44,674 bases of DNA from Actinomycetota bacterium (GCA_016213625.1 JACQZZ010000024.1:1-44674); one strand, 5' to 3'. Counted from the first letter of the stretch, positions 8,796-19,904 are shown. Made by a program: numbers and translations. Notes: generated by a model not told the origin, from the letters alone.

Positions 8796-10387
8796 CCCAG
8801 CGATTCGTCGCTCGGCTGCGTGACTGGCGCGATCGCTTCCTGCACCTCATCGCCACGATGCACCCAGCCGCTTGGCTGGTGTTCCTGGGCATCGTCGTGT
8901 TCACCGTGCTGTTCGGCAGCCTCGGCGTGCAGAACCACGACAACTTCGGCACGTGGTCGTACGACATGGGCATCTACGACCAGGGTCTGTGGCTGCTGTC
9001 GCGGGGTGGCGACACGTTCATGACCGTGCGCGGCCTCGACTTCTGGGGCCACCACGTCAACCTCATCGGCTACGCGCTGGTGCCGTTCTACTGGCTCGGC
9101 GCCGGCCCCCGGTTCCTCTACGTCTTCCAGGCGTTCGCACTCGGCCTCGGTGCCGCGCCCATCTATCTGATCACCCGCGACAAGTTCCGCACGCCGTGGA
9201 TGGGGCTGGTCTTCGCCATCGTCTTCCTGATGTACGCACCACTGCAGTGGATCAGCTGGGCGATGTTCCATCCCGAGGCGCTCGTCATCACCCCCTTCCT
9301 GTTCGCGTGGTGGTTCGCCACACACGAGCGATGGGGCTGGTTCTACGCGATGGTCGTCATCGCCTTGTCCACGCGCGAAGACGTCGCGATGGCCGTGTTC
9401 ATGATGGGCGTGGTGTTGCTCATCGTGATGCGCAACGCCCCCGACTACCGGCGCGTGGTGAAGATGTCGGTGGGCGCCATGGTGCTGGGCGCGGCGTGGT
9501 ACGCGGTGGCCACCAAGATCGTCATCCCCATCTTCAACGACGGCAACGAGCCGTTCTACATCACGTACTTCTACGGGAACTACGGCAAGTCGACACCCGA
9601 GATCCTGGGCAACATCATCAGTCGGCCCGACAAGGTCGTCAGCGACGCGGTGCAGCACGACCGCCTCACGTTCTACAAACAGCTGTCGTGGCCCGTCGGC
9701 TGGACCTGGGTGGCCAGCCCGCTCGCCTTGCTCATGGCTGCGCCGCAGATGCTGGCCAGCGTCATCGGGCTCAGCCCGTACGCGCGCATGATCCGCTACC
9801 AGTACACCTCGGTGATGATCGCGCCCATCTTCATCGCATCCATCCAGGGTGCCTTCGTGTTCTGGCGGTTCAAGCTGGCGAAGGTGCTGCTGCCGATGTG
9901 GTTGCTCGGCTGCGCGTATGTCTCCAACGTCGCCTGGTCACCGTCACCGCTCAACCCCGACGAGTACGTCTACTGGAGCCAACCCCACCCGCGTCACGAG
10001 TCCATCCGCGAGGCGCTGTCGCACATCCCCGACGACGCAGCGGTGTCGGCGAGTTACCAGATCCTCCCGCACCTCGCGCATCGACGCGAGATCTTCGACT
10101 GGCCCAACCCGTTCTGGGCGGCGGTGTGGGGCAACGACGATTGCGCCCACCTGCCCGACCCCACCATCATCGACTACGTCATCCTCGACAAGACCCAGAT
10201 CGGCGCCAACAACCAGGCCATCTACGACCACATGCGCGAGCCGGGCGGACCGTTCGAGGTGGAGTTCGAGGACGACAACGTCGTGGTGCTCAAGCGGGTG
10301 GGGACGAGTCCAGAGGTCGACGTGCAACCGCAACAAGATTCTTGCCGACAGCTGGCGCTCCAACGCGAGCTTCGAGCGCGCGGCTGA
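8792..10387 (+). CDS. DUF2079 polytopic membrane protein, possible GT-C-type glycosyltransferase
   Basis: A 531-residue integral membrane protein with about ten hydrophobic segments; examples are AAWLVFLGIVVFTVLFG, FAIVFLMYAPLQWI and AVFMMGVVLLIVM. The diagnostic DUF2079 block is WSYDMGIYDQGLWLLSRGG near residue 55, with GHHVNLIGYALVPFYWL soon after. The family is uncharacterised but resembles GT-C enzymes that use polyprenyl-phosphate sugars; that role is inference. The start overlaps nusB by 4 bp. Family homology should end near DDNVVVLKRVG, and the last ~28 residues look like read-on tail. Those final 98 bp are also coding on the opposite strand for the glycosyltransferase-methyltransferase gene. 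Confidence 0.88.
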   Translation: MTQRFVARLRDWRDRFLHLIATMHPAAWLVFLGIVVFTVLFGSLGVQNHDNFGTWSYDMGIYDQGLWLLSRGGDTFMTVRGLDFWGHHVNLIGYALVPFYWLGAGPRFLYVFQAFALGLGAAPIYLITRDKFRTPWMGLVFAIVFLMYAPLQWISWAMFHPEALVITPFLFAWWFATHERWGWFYAMVVIALSTREDVAMAVFMMGVVLLIVMRNAPDYRRVVKMSVGAMVLGAAWYAVATKIVIPIFNDGNEPFYITYFYGNYGKSTPEILGNIISRPDKVVSDAVQHDRLTFYKQLSWPVGWTWVASPLALLMAAPQMLASVIGLSPYARMIRYQYTSVMIAPIFIASIQGAFVFWRFKLAKVLLPMWLLGCAYVSNVAWSPSPLNPDEYVYWSQPHPRHESIREALSHIPDDAAVSASYQILPHLAHRREIFDWPNPFWAAVWGNDDCAHLPDPTIIDYVILDKTQIGANNQAIYDHMREPGGPFEVEFEDDNVVVLKRVGTSPEVDVQPQQDSCRQLALQRELRARG

Positions 10388-11816
10388 CGGGCACGATCAG
10401 CCGGTCGTAGATCTTCGACGAGCCCGAGTCCAGGGTCTGCACGTCGAGCAGGCGGTACATCAGGAAGTACGGCACGACGCCGGCGATGTCCATGTACGTG
10501 ATGCGCTCGATCTCGAAGCCCGCGTCGACGACCACCTGTTGCAGCAGCGAGCGGTCGTACCGTCGGAAGTGGCCCGACTTGAAGTCGAGACTGCCGTAGA
10601 GCGACGGCATCGCCGGCACGAACAGGGCGAGGGTGCCACCGGGCTTCAGCAGTTGCCGCGCCGTGCGCAGCTCGTCGACGTCGTCGCGGATGTGTTCGAG
10701 CACGCTCACGTACACCACCGAGTCGAAGGGCGCCACGCCGGATCCGAGGAGCTCCTGCGAGGTCACCTGCAACGGCTCGACCCGATCGGTGTCGTCGGTA
10801 CGGCGTCGGAGCTCGGGGAACACGTTGTCGGCCGGCTCGATGGCGACCACGTCGTGCCCCGCCGATGCCAACTTCGTCGCGATGGCACCGACTCCGGCGC
10901 CCACCTCCAGGACACGTGCTCCCAGGTGGGGCTCGATGGCGTCACTGATCCAGGTGAGGAAGCGGTCGGCATCGGCCAGGTTGGCCAGCTCCTCCGTGGC
11001 GCCGAACAACGACTCACCGGTGGCCGCCTGCGCCCGGAGCCGCGGGTTGCGCTGCGCCCACAGCGCCTGGTTGCTGCGCATCTCCTTGCGGATCTGACGC
11101 ACGTGCCGGCGGACCTGCGGCAGGCTGTTGGCGAACTCGCGGAAGTCGCTCTGGTCCAACGGGTCGGGGCCGGCGAAACGTGGGCGGAAGACGATGGGCA
11201 CCTCGTCCACCTGGAAGCCGTGCGCCTGGATGATGGCGACCATCGCACTGAAGAAGCCGTAGGTCTCGTCGGGCAACTCCTCCTGGAGGAGCAGCGACGC
11301 GACGTCGGGTGCATACACGCGGAACGACGTGGTCGAGTCGCTGACGCCCCGGGCGCCGGTGATGGCCTTCACCGACGCGTTGCCGGCGCGGCTGAGCAGC
11401 GACCTGCCGAGCCCCGTTCCCGGTGACGAGCCGCCACGCGTCCAGCGCGATCCGATGGTGAGGCCGCTGCCCCTCGCGAGGTGGCTGCGCACGAGCTCGG
11501 GAATCTGGCGGGCGTCGTGCTGGCCATCCGCGTCGAGCGACACGATCACGTCGGCTTCGTCGTGCAACGCGAGCCGGAAGCCGTCGAGCAGCGCGCCGCC
11601 GAACCCGGGCGCGGCGGGGGAGAGGTGCCCCAGCTCCAGGCCGAGTTGCTTGGCGAACTCGGCGGGTTGCGTGCCGGTGGCGGGTTCACCGAGCAGCGTG
11701 GCCGTGACCCGGAAGCCGCTGTGCTCCAGCGTACGACGGGCCTCGTCGAGCTCTGCGAGCACCGGTTCCACGGCGAGGAAGCGATGCGGCGACGCCAGCA
11801 GGACTCGGATGAGCAC
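10290..11816 (-). CDS. Fusion of a family 2 glycosyltransferase and a class I SAM methyltransferase
   Basis: A 508-residue two-domain protein. Residues about 1-230 are a GT-A/family 2 glycosyltransferase of the dolichol-phosphate-mannose synthase type. The DXD metal site lies in VIVSLDADGQHDARQIPE (residues 90-106), followed by GSRW and a GVSDSTTSFRVY block like those of polyprenyl-phosphate glycosyltransferases. The usual N-terminal P-x-Y-N-E strand is not recognisable. Residues about 285-500 are a methyltransferase with the SAM loop VLEVGAGVGAIATKL and VSVLEHIRDDVDELRTARQLL (motif region IV). No membrane helix is evident. The GTG start at 11816 has no strong Shine-Dalgarno. It converges on the DUF2079 gene, which suggests but does not prove joint work on a polyprenyl-linked or surface glycan. 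Confidence 0.85.
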   Translation of the reverse strand: MLIRVLLASPHRFLAVEPVLAELDEARRTLEHSGFRVTATLLGEPATGTQPAEFAKQLGLELGHLSPAAPGFGGALLDGFRLALHDEADVIVSLDADGQHDARQIPELVRSHLARGSGLTIGSRWTRGGSSPGTGLGRSLLSRAGNASVKAITGARGVSDSTTSFRVYAPDVASLLLQEELPDETYGFFSAMVAIIQAHGFQVDEVPIVFRPRFAGPDPLDQSDFREFANSLPQVRRHVRQIRKEMRSNQALWAQRNPRLRAQAATGESLFGATEELANLADADRFLTWISDAIEPHLGARVLEVGAGVGAIATKLASAGHDVVAIEPADNVFPELRRRTDDTDRVEPLQVTSQELLGSGVAPFDSVVYVSVLEHIRDDVDELRTARQLLKPGGTLALFVPAMPSLYGSLDFKSGHFRRYDRSLLQQVVVDAGFEIERITYMDIAGVVPYFLMYRLLDVQTLDSGSSKIYDRLIVPVSRALEARVGAPAVGKNLVAVARRPLDSSPPA

Positions 11817-11855
11817 GACGGCACGCTAGCCCGGTCGTCGCTGATCTGCCGTCAC

Positions 11856-11864
11856 TGATATGGT
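11856..11864 (+). promoter_or_regulatory. Candidate extended -10 promoter for the carA leader
   Basis: TGATATGGT reads as an extended -10 (TGN plus TATGGT). A start about 7 nt downstream (near 11871) would place the whole PyrR-type hairpin at the very 5' end of the transcript. No good -35 is visible at the expected distance. This is a position-based proposal only. Confidence 0.4.
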
Positions 11865-11874
11865 TTCCATCTGA

Positions 11875-11905
11875 CCGTGAAACGAGTCCTGTGAGGCTCG
11901 TACGG
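11875..11905 (+). promoter_or_regulatory. PyrR-binding RNA hairpin in the carA leader
   Basis: Bases 11885-11898 read AGTCCTGTGAGGCT, an exact match to the known PyrR loop consensus ARUCCNGNGAGGYU. The surroundings fold as in characterised sites. The lower stem is CCGT (11875-11878) with ACGG (11902-11905), there is a 5'-side purine bulge GAA (11879-11881), and the upper stem is ACGAG (11882-11886) with CTCGT (11897-11901). PyrR binds such hairpins when UMP is abundant and lowers pyr gene expression. The hairpin ends just before the AAGGAG Shine-Dalgarno (11907-11912) of a leader ORF. CTCGTAC recurs at 11933-11939, so the 5' arm has an alternative partner. Confidence 0.85.
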
Positions 11906-11918
11906 GAAGGAGCACCAG

Positions 11919-12044
11919 GTGAAGTCTGTCCACTCGTACACCGCGCCCCCGCGAGGGGGCGTTTTTCATGCCCGCACATCCCTCATGCATGAGAATGCAG
12001 TAGAGTGCATGGTCATGCAGAAGGAGTGTCGGAACCATGCGTGA
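11919..12044 (+). CDS. Putative 41-codon leader peptide of carA
   Basis: A GTG at 11919 sits 6 nt after a perfect AAGGAG Shine-Dalgarno (11907-11912). It opens a 41-codon frame that begins M-K-S-V-H-S-Y-T-A-P-P-R. The frame crosses the whole terminator stem at 11944-11961 and the two ARG-like boxes, and it stops at 12042-12044, 8 nt inside carA. The peptide resembles no protein I know, so its translation rather than its product is probably what matters. A ribosome moving through codons 9-15 would block the terminator, while PyrR bound upstream would hide the Shine-Dalgarno. Alternatively the strong Shine-Dalgarno could be fortuitous. Expression is not shown by sequence alone. Confidence 0.5.
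   Translation: MKSVHSYTAPPRGGVFHARTSLMHENAVECMVMQKECRNHA
11944..11966 (+). terminator. Intrinsic terminator (attenuator) in the carA leader
   Basis: A 7-bp all-GC stem, CGCCCCC (11944-11950) with GGGGGCG (11955-11961), closes a GCGA tetraloop and is followed by five T residues (11962-11966). It lies between the PyrR hairpin and carA on the same strand and has no upstream same-strand gene to end, because the nearest gene is on the minus strand. An attenuator role is therefore the natural reading. Confidence 0.85.
11986..12019 (+). promoter_or_regulatory. Two tandem ArgR-like boxes before carA
   Basis: TGCAT-GAGA-ATGCA (11986-11999) and TGCAT-GGTC-ATGCA (12006-12019) are two perfect dyads whose centres are 20 bp apart. 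Their half-sites resemble the TGCAT-type ARG boxes reported in actinobacteria, and paired boxes about two helical turns apart are the usual ArgR arrangement. TAGAGT (12001-12006) lies between them and could be a second carA -10 box, with the carA Shine-Dalgarno AAGGAG (12021-12026) downstream. The argC promoter in this window has the same geometry. Confidence 0.65.
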
Positions 12045-13112
12045 AGCAGCGCTCGTCCTGGCCGATGGCAGCGTGTTCGAAGGTGAACTCATCGGCGCCG
12101 ACCCGGTCTCGGGCGTGGCGGCCGGCGAGGTCGTGTTCAACACCGTGCTGTCCGGCTACCAGGAGGTCATCACCGACCCCAGCTACGCCGGCCAGATCAT
12201 CACCTTCACCTACCCGCACATCGGCAACTATGGCGTGAACGACCACGACTTCGAGTCCGCCCGGCCGTTCTGCCGGGGAGTCATCGTGCGCGAGATGGCT
12301 CGTCGCCACAGCAACCAACGCGCCGAGGACTCGCTCGACGCGATGCTGCGCCGCTTCGGCATCAGCGGCATCGCCGGCATCGACACCCGCCGCCTCACCC
12401 GCGTGTTGCGCGACACCGGCGCCATGCCGGGTGCGTTCGGCACCATTTCCGAAGCCGAGTTGCAGGCGGTGGCCCTGGCCGAGCCCGGCACCGACGGCGT
12501 CGATCTCGTGGCCCAGGTCACCACACCCGAGCCGTACATCATGGGTGACGGCCCGCGTCGGATCGTGGCCTTCGACTTCGGCATCAAGACCACCATCCTG
12601 CGTCACCTCGCCGAGCTGGGCACCGTCGAGATCGTGCCCGCCTCCACCAGTGCCGCCGAGGTGATGGCGCGGCGGCCACACGGCGTGTTCCTCAGCAACG
12701 GCCCCGGCGACCCGGCGACGGTGGGCTATGCGGTCGACACCATCGCGCAGCTCGTCGGCCAGGTGCCCGTCTTCGGCATCTGCCTGGGCCATCAGCTCCT
12801 CAGCCGTGCGCTCGGGGGCGAGACCTTCAAGCTGCCGTTCGGGCACCACGGCGGCAACCATCCGGTGCGTCACGAGGCCACCGGACACGTCGAGATCACC
12901 AGCCAGAACCACAACTTCTGTGTCGACCCGGCCAGCCTCGAGGGCAAGGTCGAAGTCACCCACCTGAACCTCAACGACTTCACCAACGAAGGCATGCGGG
13001 TGCTGGGTGTACCGGCCTTCAGCGTGCAGTACCACCCCGAAGCGGGGCCGGGTCCGCACGACAGTCGGTACCTGTTCGGCATGTTCGCCGAGCTCATGGA
13101 AGCGGGTGTCTG

Positions 13113-13113
<1 letters not shown>
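12037..13113 (+). CDS. carA: Carbamoyl-phosphate synthase small subunit (glutaminase)
   Basis: Hydrolyses glutamine and channels ammonia to CarB for carbamoyl phosphate, the shared precursor of pyrimidines and arginine. The 358-residue protein has the CPSase small-chain N-terminal domain ([35 protein letters not shown]). It is followed by a class I glutamine amidotransferase domain, with the nucleophile in [16 protein letters not shown] and the His/Glu pair in [12 protein letters not shown]. The ATG follows AAGGAG by 10 nt. Its TGA overlaps the carB ATG by one base. Expression is probably controlled by the PyrR attenuator and the ArgR-like boxes upstream. Confidence 0.97.
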
Positions 13114-16420
<3,307 letters not shown>

Positions 16421-16421
<1 letters not shown>

Positions 16422-16498
16422 TGATGGTCGGGACTGGCCTCCGCTGCGCTTCGGCTGCTCCCTCCCGGGCCTGTCGGCGCCGCAAGGGGTTCGCGTGA
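16421..16498 (+). CDS. Possible 25-codon ORF bridging carB and pyrD
   Basis: An ATG at 16421 overlaps the carB stop by one base. Its 25-codon frame ends with a TGA (16496-16498) that overlaps the pyrD GTG by 4 bp, so the frame tiles the gap exactly and could couple translation of the two genes. The peptide is rich in Arg, Ala, Ser and Cys and resembles nothing I know. The position is where pyrK sits in some operons, but no PyrK motif is present. It may be chance, because open frames of this size are common at this GC content. Confidence 0.25.
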
Positions 16499-17427
16499 CC
16501 ACGTCATCGGTCGCGGTCGGGTCGCTCCAGTTGCCGGGGCCGGTGATGACGGCGTCGGGAACTGCGGGACACGGTGCCGAACTGGCGCCGTACTTCGATC
16601 TGAGCCGGCTGGGTGCGGTGGTCGTCAAGTCGCTCGCCGCGTACGAGTGGGCGGGCAATCCTGCACCCAGGGTGCATCCGGCGGGTCAGGGCATGCTCAA
16701 CGCAGTCGGGCTGCAGGGTCCCGGTGTCACGCGCTGGCTCCGCGAGGAGTTGCCGGCGCTCATCGACACCGGCGCCCGGGTGGTGGCCAGCATCTGGGGA
16801 CGCAGTGTCGACGACTACCGCCGAGCGGCCGAGCAGATGGCCGCCGCTCCGCCCGAGGTGGTGGCGGTCGAGGTGAACCTGTCGTGCCCCAATCTGGAGG
16901 GTCGGCGGGGCATCTTCGCCCACGATGCGACGCTGTCCGCCGAGGTGATCGGCGCGACGGCTGCGGTGGGGCGGCCGCGGTGGGCCAAGCTCAGCCCGAA
17001 CACCGATCGCGTGGTGGAGGTCGCCTCGGCGGTGCACGAGGCGGGTGCTGAGGCCGTCACGCTGGTCAACACGTTGCTCGGCATGGTGCTCGACCCGCAC
17101 ACCGGTCGTGCGGTCCTCGGTGCCGGCGGTGGCGGGTACAGCGGCAAGCCGATGCACGCTGTGGCCGTGCGCACCGTGTTCGACGTGCATGCCGCGTTGC
17201 CCGACCTGCCCATCGTCGGCGTCGGTGGTGTGTCGTCGGGATGGGACGCCGCCGAACTCCTGTTGGCCGGAGCGTCCGCCGTCCAGGTCGGCACCGCCAC
17301 CTTCGCCCAACCGGGGGCGCCGCTGCGCGTCCAGACCGAGTTGATGGCGTGGTGCCGCGAGCGCGGTGTGACACCTGCCCAGCTCCGCGGGCTGGCCCAT
17401 CGCGGCGGATTGCCACCACAGGGCTGA
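16495..17427 (+). CDS. pyrD: Dihydroorotate dehydrogenase, class 1B-like catalytic subunit
   Basis: Oxidises dihydroorotate to orotate with FMN, step 4 of UMP synthesis. The 310-residue protein has no N-terminal membrane helix. It carries the class 1 active-site cysteine in VEVNLSCPNLEGRRG, and FMN/phosphate loops in VGVGGVSSGWDAAELLLAGAS and VQVGTATF. MTASGTAGHG near the N-terminus is typical of the PyrDB type. Class 1B enzymes usually pair with PyrK, an FAD/2Fe-2S subunit, but no pyrK is adjacent. Either pyrK is elsewhere or another acceptor is used. The GTG start is chosen because it places the conserved opening correctly. Confidence 0.93.
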   Translation: MTTSSVAVGSLQLPGPVMTASGTAGHGAELAPYFDLSRLGAVVVKSLAAYEWAGNPAPRVHPAGQGMLNAVGLQGPGVTRWLREELPALIDTGARVVASIWGRSVDDYRRAAEQMAAAPPEVVAVEVNLSCPNLEGRRGIFAHDATLSAEVIGATAAVGRPRWAKLSPNTDRVVEVASAVHEAGAEAVTLVNTLLGMVLDPHTGRAVLGAGGGGYSGKPMHAVAVRTVFDVHAALPDLPIVGVGGVSSGWDAAELLLAGASAVQVGTATFAQPGAPLRVQTELMAWCRERGVTPAQLRGLAHRGGLPPQG

Positions 17428-17449
17428 TCAGGGGGAGTATGGTCACCAC

Positions 17450-17761
17450 ATGGCAACACCTCCGCAACTCACCCCAGAACAGCGGGCCTCCGCCCTCGCC
17501 AAGGCGGCCGAGGCTCGTGCGGCTCGTGCCGAACTGAAGAATCAGCTGAAGATGGGTTCCGTCTCGCTCGCCGAAGCGCTGGCGTCCACCGATTCCACTG
17601 TCGGCAAGCTCAAGGTCGTGTCCTTGCTCGAGTCGCTTCCGGGCGTCGGCAAGGTCAAGGCTCGCAAGATCATGGACGACATCGGCATCGCCGACAATCG
17701 CCGCGTACAGGGCCTCGGCGCCCAGCAGACGCAGGCATTGCTCGACCAGCTCGGCAAGTGA
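17450..17761 (+). CDS. mihF: Actinobacterial integration host factor mIHF
   Basis: A 103-residue nucleoid-associated DNA-binding protein of the actinobacterial mIHF family, unrelated to enteric IHF. The N-terminal helix is rich in Ala, Lys and Glu (EQRASALAKAAEARAARAELK). The helix-two-turn-helix DNA-binding core is LPGVGKVKARKIMDDIGI, and LGAQQTQALLDQLG ends the protein as in mycobacterial homologues. It precedes gmk by 4 nt, the conserved mihF-gmk-rpoZ order. TATGGT (17438-17443) lies 6 nt before the ATG and could serve a near-leaderless start. GGGGAG (17432-17437) is a more distant possible Shine-Dalgarno. Confidence 0.94.
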   Translation: MATPPQLTPEQRASALAKAAEARAARAELKNQLKMGSVSLAEALASTDSTVGKLKVVSLLESLPGVGKVKARKIMDDIGIADNRRVQGLGAQQTQALLDQLGK

Positions 17762-17765
17762 GGCC

Positions 17766-18335
17766 ATGACGGCCTCGTCTGCCGAACGCACGCCGAACAT
17801 CTTCATCGTGTCCGGGCCCGGAGGAGTGGGCAAGGGCACCATCGTCACTGCCCTCGTGGAACGCGACCCTCAACTGTGGTTGAGCAGGTCGTGGACCACC
17901 CGGGCGCAGCGGCCCGGCGAGAAGGACGGCGCGTACGTGTTCACCGATCGCGCGTCGTTCGAGGCGCGGATCGAAGCCGGCGGTTTCCTCGAGTGGACGA
18001 ATTTTCTCGGGAACTACTACGGAACTCCCACGCCCGACCCCGACATGGGGCGCGACGTGGTGCTCGAGATCGAAGTCGACGGCGCGCGGCAGGTGAAGAG
18101 CCTCCATCCGGAGGCCATCCTCATCTTCGTGCTGCCGCCATCGCGCGAAGAACAGCAGCGCCGCCTACGCGGGCGCGGCGATCCCGAGGACAAGGTCGAT
18201 CAGCGCCTGCAGAAGGCCGTCGACGAGGAACCGGTGGGTCTGGCCATCGCCAACCACGTGGTCGTCAACGACGACCTCGAACGCACGGTGGGCGAGATGA
18301 TGGAGATCATCCGTCACCATCGTTCGCTCGACTAG
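17766..18335 (+). CDS. gmk: Guanylate kinase
   Basis: Phosphorylates GMP to GDP with ATP. The 189-residue protein has the P-loop IFIVSGPGGVGKGTI, SRSWTTRAQRPGEKDGAYVF (the GMP-binding S-R-x-x-T-R-x-x-R-x-G-E block), and FLEWTNFLGNYYGTPTP. LEIEVDGARQVK is the conserved beta-strand block, and the lid region is RRLRGRGDPEDKVDQRL. All essential blocks are intact. It lies 4 nt after mihF and 42 nt before rpoZ, in a conserved actinobacterial gene string. Confidence 0.96.
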   Translation: MTASSAERTPNIFIVSGPGGVGKGTIVTALVERDPQLWLSRSWTTRAQRPGEKDGAYVFTDRASFEARIEAGGFLEWTNFLGNYYGTPTPDPDMGRDVVLEIEVDGARQVKSLHPEAILIFVLPPSREEQQRRLRGRGDPEDKVDQRLQKAVDEEPVGLAIANHVVVNDDLERTVGEMMEIIRHHRSLD

Positions 18336-18377
18336 GTACTTCCGGTAAACTCCACCGCTGCTTTCAGGAGGCACTCG

Positions 18378-18662
18378 ATGTCCACGCGTTCGTACGACAC
18401 CATGATCAACCCGCCCATCGAGGATCTCCTCGACACGGTGGATTCGAAGTTCAGCCTCGTCACGTTGGCCGCACGTCGTGCCCGTCAGATCAACAGCTAC
18501 TTCAACCAGCTCGGCGACGGGCTCGGTCAGATGGTGCCGCCGCAGGTCAGCTCGGTCGCCCGCAAGCCGCTCAGCATCGGCTTCGAAGAGATCGCCGCCC
18601 ACAAGATCCAGCGCGTCGAGGGCGTCCACGCCGACGACGACGCGGCCGACGCCACCGCCTGA
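18378..18662 (+). CDS. rpoZ: RNA polymerase omega subunit
   Basis: Omega assists assembly and stability of the beta-prime subunit. The 94-residue protein shows the conserved blocks INPPIEDLLDTVDSKFSLVTLAARRARQI and RKPLSIGFEEIAAHKI. The acidic tail DADDD-type (GVHADDDAADATA) is variable in the family. A strong AGGAGG Shine-Dalgarno (18366-18371) lies 6 nt before the ATG. TAAACT at 18346-18351 is a possible -10 box in the 42-nt gap after gmk, so rpoZ may have its own promoter as well as read-through. Confidence 0.95.
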   Translation: MSTRSYDTMINPPIEDLLDTVDSKFSLVTLAARRARQINSYFNQLGDGLGQMVPPQVSSVARKPLSIGFEEIAAHKIQRVEGVHADDDAADATA

Positions 18663-18685
18663 TCCCGAGCCCCTTCGTTCCGCTC

Positions 18686-19891
18686 ATGCTCGCCGGCAAG
18701 CGCATCGTCCTCGGTGTCACCGGCGGCATCGCGGCCTACAAGGCCGTCGAAGTCTGTCGGCGCCTGGTCGACGCGGGTGCGCATGTCGTGCCGGTCATGA
18801 CGGCGGGCGCGGAGCACTTCATCGGCCGCACCACACTGTCGGCGCTGGCCTCCGAGCCGGTGCAGACCAGCCTCTGGAACGAGGCCAGCCCCATTCCGCA
18901 CACGCGCCTGGGTCAGACCGCGGATCTCATCGTGGTCGCGCCGGCGACGGCGCGGTTGCTGGCCGCCTATGCCGCCGGCCTCAGCACCGACCTGCTCACG
19001 AACACGTTGCTCGCCACCCGAGCGCCGGTCGTGGTCTGCCCGGCGATGCACACCGAGATGTGGGAGCACCCGGCGGTGCAGGCCAACATCGCCACGTTGC
19101 GCTCCCGCGGCGTGCACGTGGTGGAGCCCGAGTCCGGCCGCCTGGCAGGAGGCGATGTCGGGGCCGGGCGCCTCGCCGCTCCCGACGTCATTGTCGGCGC
19201 GATCGAGGCTGTGCTGGCCGACGGTCCCTGGGTGGGGCAGCACGTCGTGGTGTCCGCCGGCGGGACACGCGAGCCCATCGACGCGGTGCGCGTCATCGCC
19301 AACCGCAGCAGCGGGAAGCAGGGGTACGCGATCGCCGCCGAGGCCGCTGCCCGCGGCGCCAAGGTCACGCTCGTGTCCACCGTCGACCTTCCGGTGCCCG
19401 CCGGTGTGCAGGTGCGGCCGGTCGAGACCGCGGCGCAGATGCAGGCGGCGCTCCAGGAGCTGGCACCCACGGCGCAGCTCGTGGTGATGGCCGCGGCCGT
19501 GGCCGACTTCCGTCCGGTCCAGGCCGCGGCGGGAAAGCTCAAGAAGGACCTGGGTGTCCCTCAGATCGTGCTCGAACCCACGCCCGACATCCTCGCCGGG
19601 CTCGGCGCGGTGAAGCCGCAGGGGCAGATCCTCGTCGGCTTCGCAGCCGAGACCGACGACCTGGTCGCCAACGCGCAGTCCAAACTGCAGCGCAAGCGAC
19701 TCGACCTCATCGTCGCCAACGACGTCGGTGCACCCGGTGTCGGCTTCCAACACGACACCAACGCCGTCACCCTCCTGCGCGCCGACGGCCAGTCGTCATC
19801 GGTGGAACTCACCGACAAAAGATCCATTGCCAAGGTCGTTCTGGATACTGTGAACGAGATCCGTGGCGCAACCCACAACACAGCAACATGA
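18686..19891 (+). CDS. coaBC: Bifunctional phosphopantothenoylcysteine decarboxylase / phosphopantothenate-cysteine ligase
   Basis: Carries out steps 2 and 3 of coenzyme A synthesis. In the 401-residue protein, the N-terminal CoaC flavoprotein half has [41 protein letters not shown] and CPAMHTEMW. The last has His where enteric enzymes have Asn (PAMN), a variant I recall in mycobacterial CoaBC. The CTP-dependent CoaB half follows with [36 protein letters not shown] and [10 protein letters not shown]. The ATG at 18686 gives the normal N-terminus. It lies 23 nt after rpoZ and 13 nt before metK. Confidence 0.95.
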   Translation: MLAGKRIVLGVTGGIAAYKAVEVCRRLVDAGAHVVPVMTAGAEHFIGRTTLSALASEPVQTSLWNEASPIPHTRLGQTADLIVVAPATARLLAAYAAGLSTDLLTNTLLATRAPVVVCPAMHTEMWEHPAVQANIATLRSRGVHVVEPESGRLAGGDVGAGRLAAPDVIVGAIEAVLADGPWVGQHVVVSAGGTREPIDAVRVIANRSSGKQGYAIAAEAAARGAKVTLVSTVDLPVPAGVQVRPVETAAQMQAALQELAPTAQLVVMAAAVADFRPVQAAAGKLKKDLGVPQIVLEPTPDILAGLGAVKPQGQILVGFAAETDDLVANAQSKLQRKRLDLIVANDVGAPGVGFQHDTNAVTLLRADGQSSSVELTDKRSIAKVVLDTVNEIRGATHNTAT

Positions 19892-19904
19892 GGAGCCTCA
19901 CCCC

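Noticed and set aside
17401..17449. pyrF hidden between pyrD and mihF, as in mycobacterial gene order
   Set aside because: The gap is 22 nt, and no orotidine decarboxylase motif occurs in any frame nearby.
19862..19904. A SAM riboswitch ahead of metK
   Set aside because: Only 13 nt separate coaBC and metK, too short for any known SAM riboswitch.
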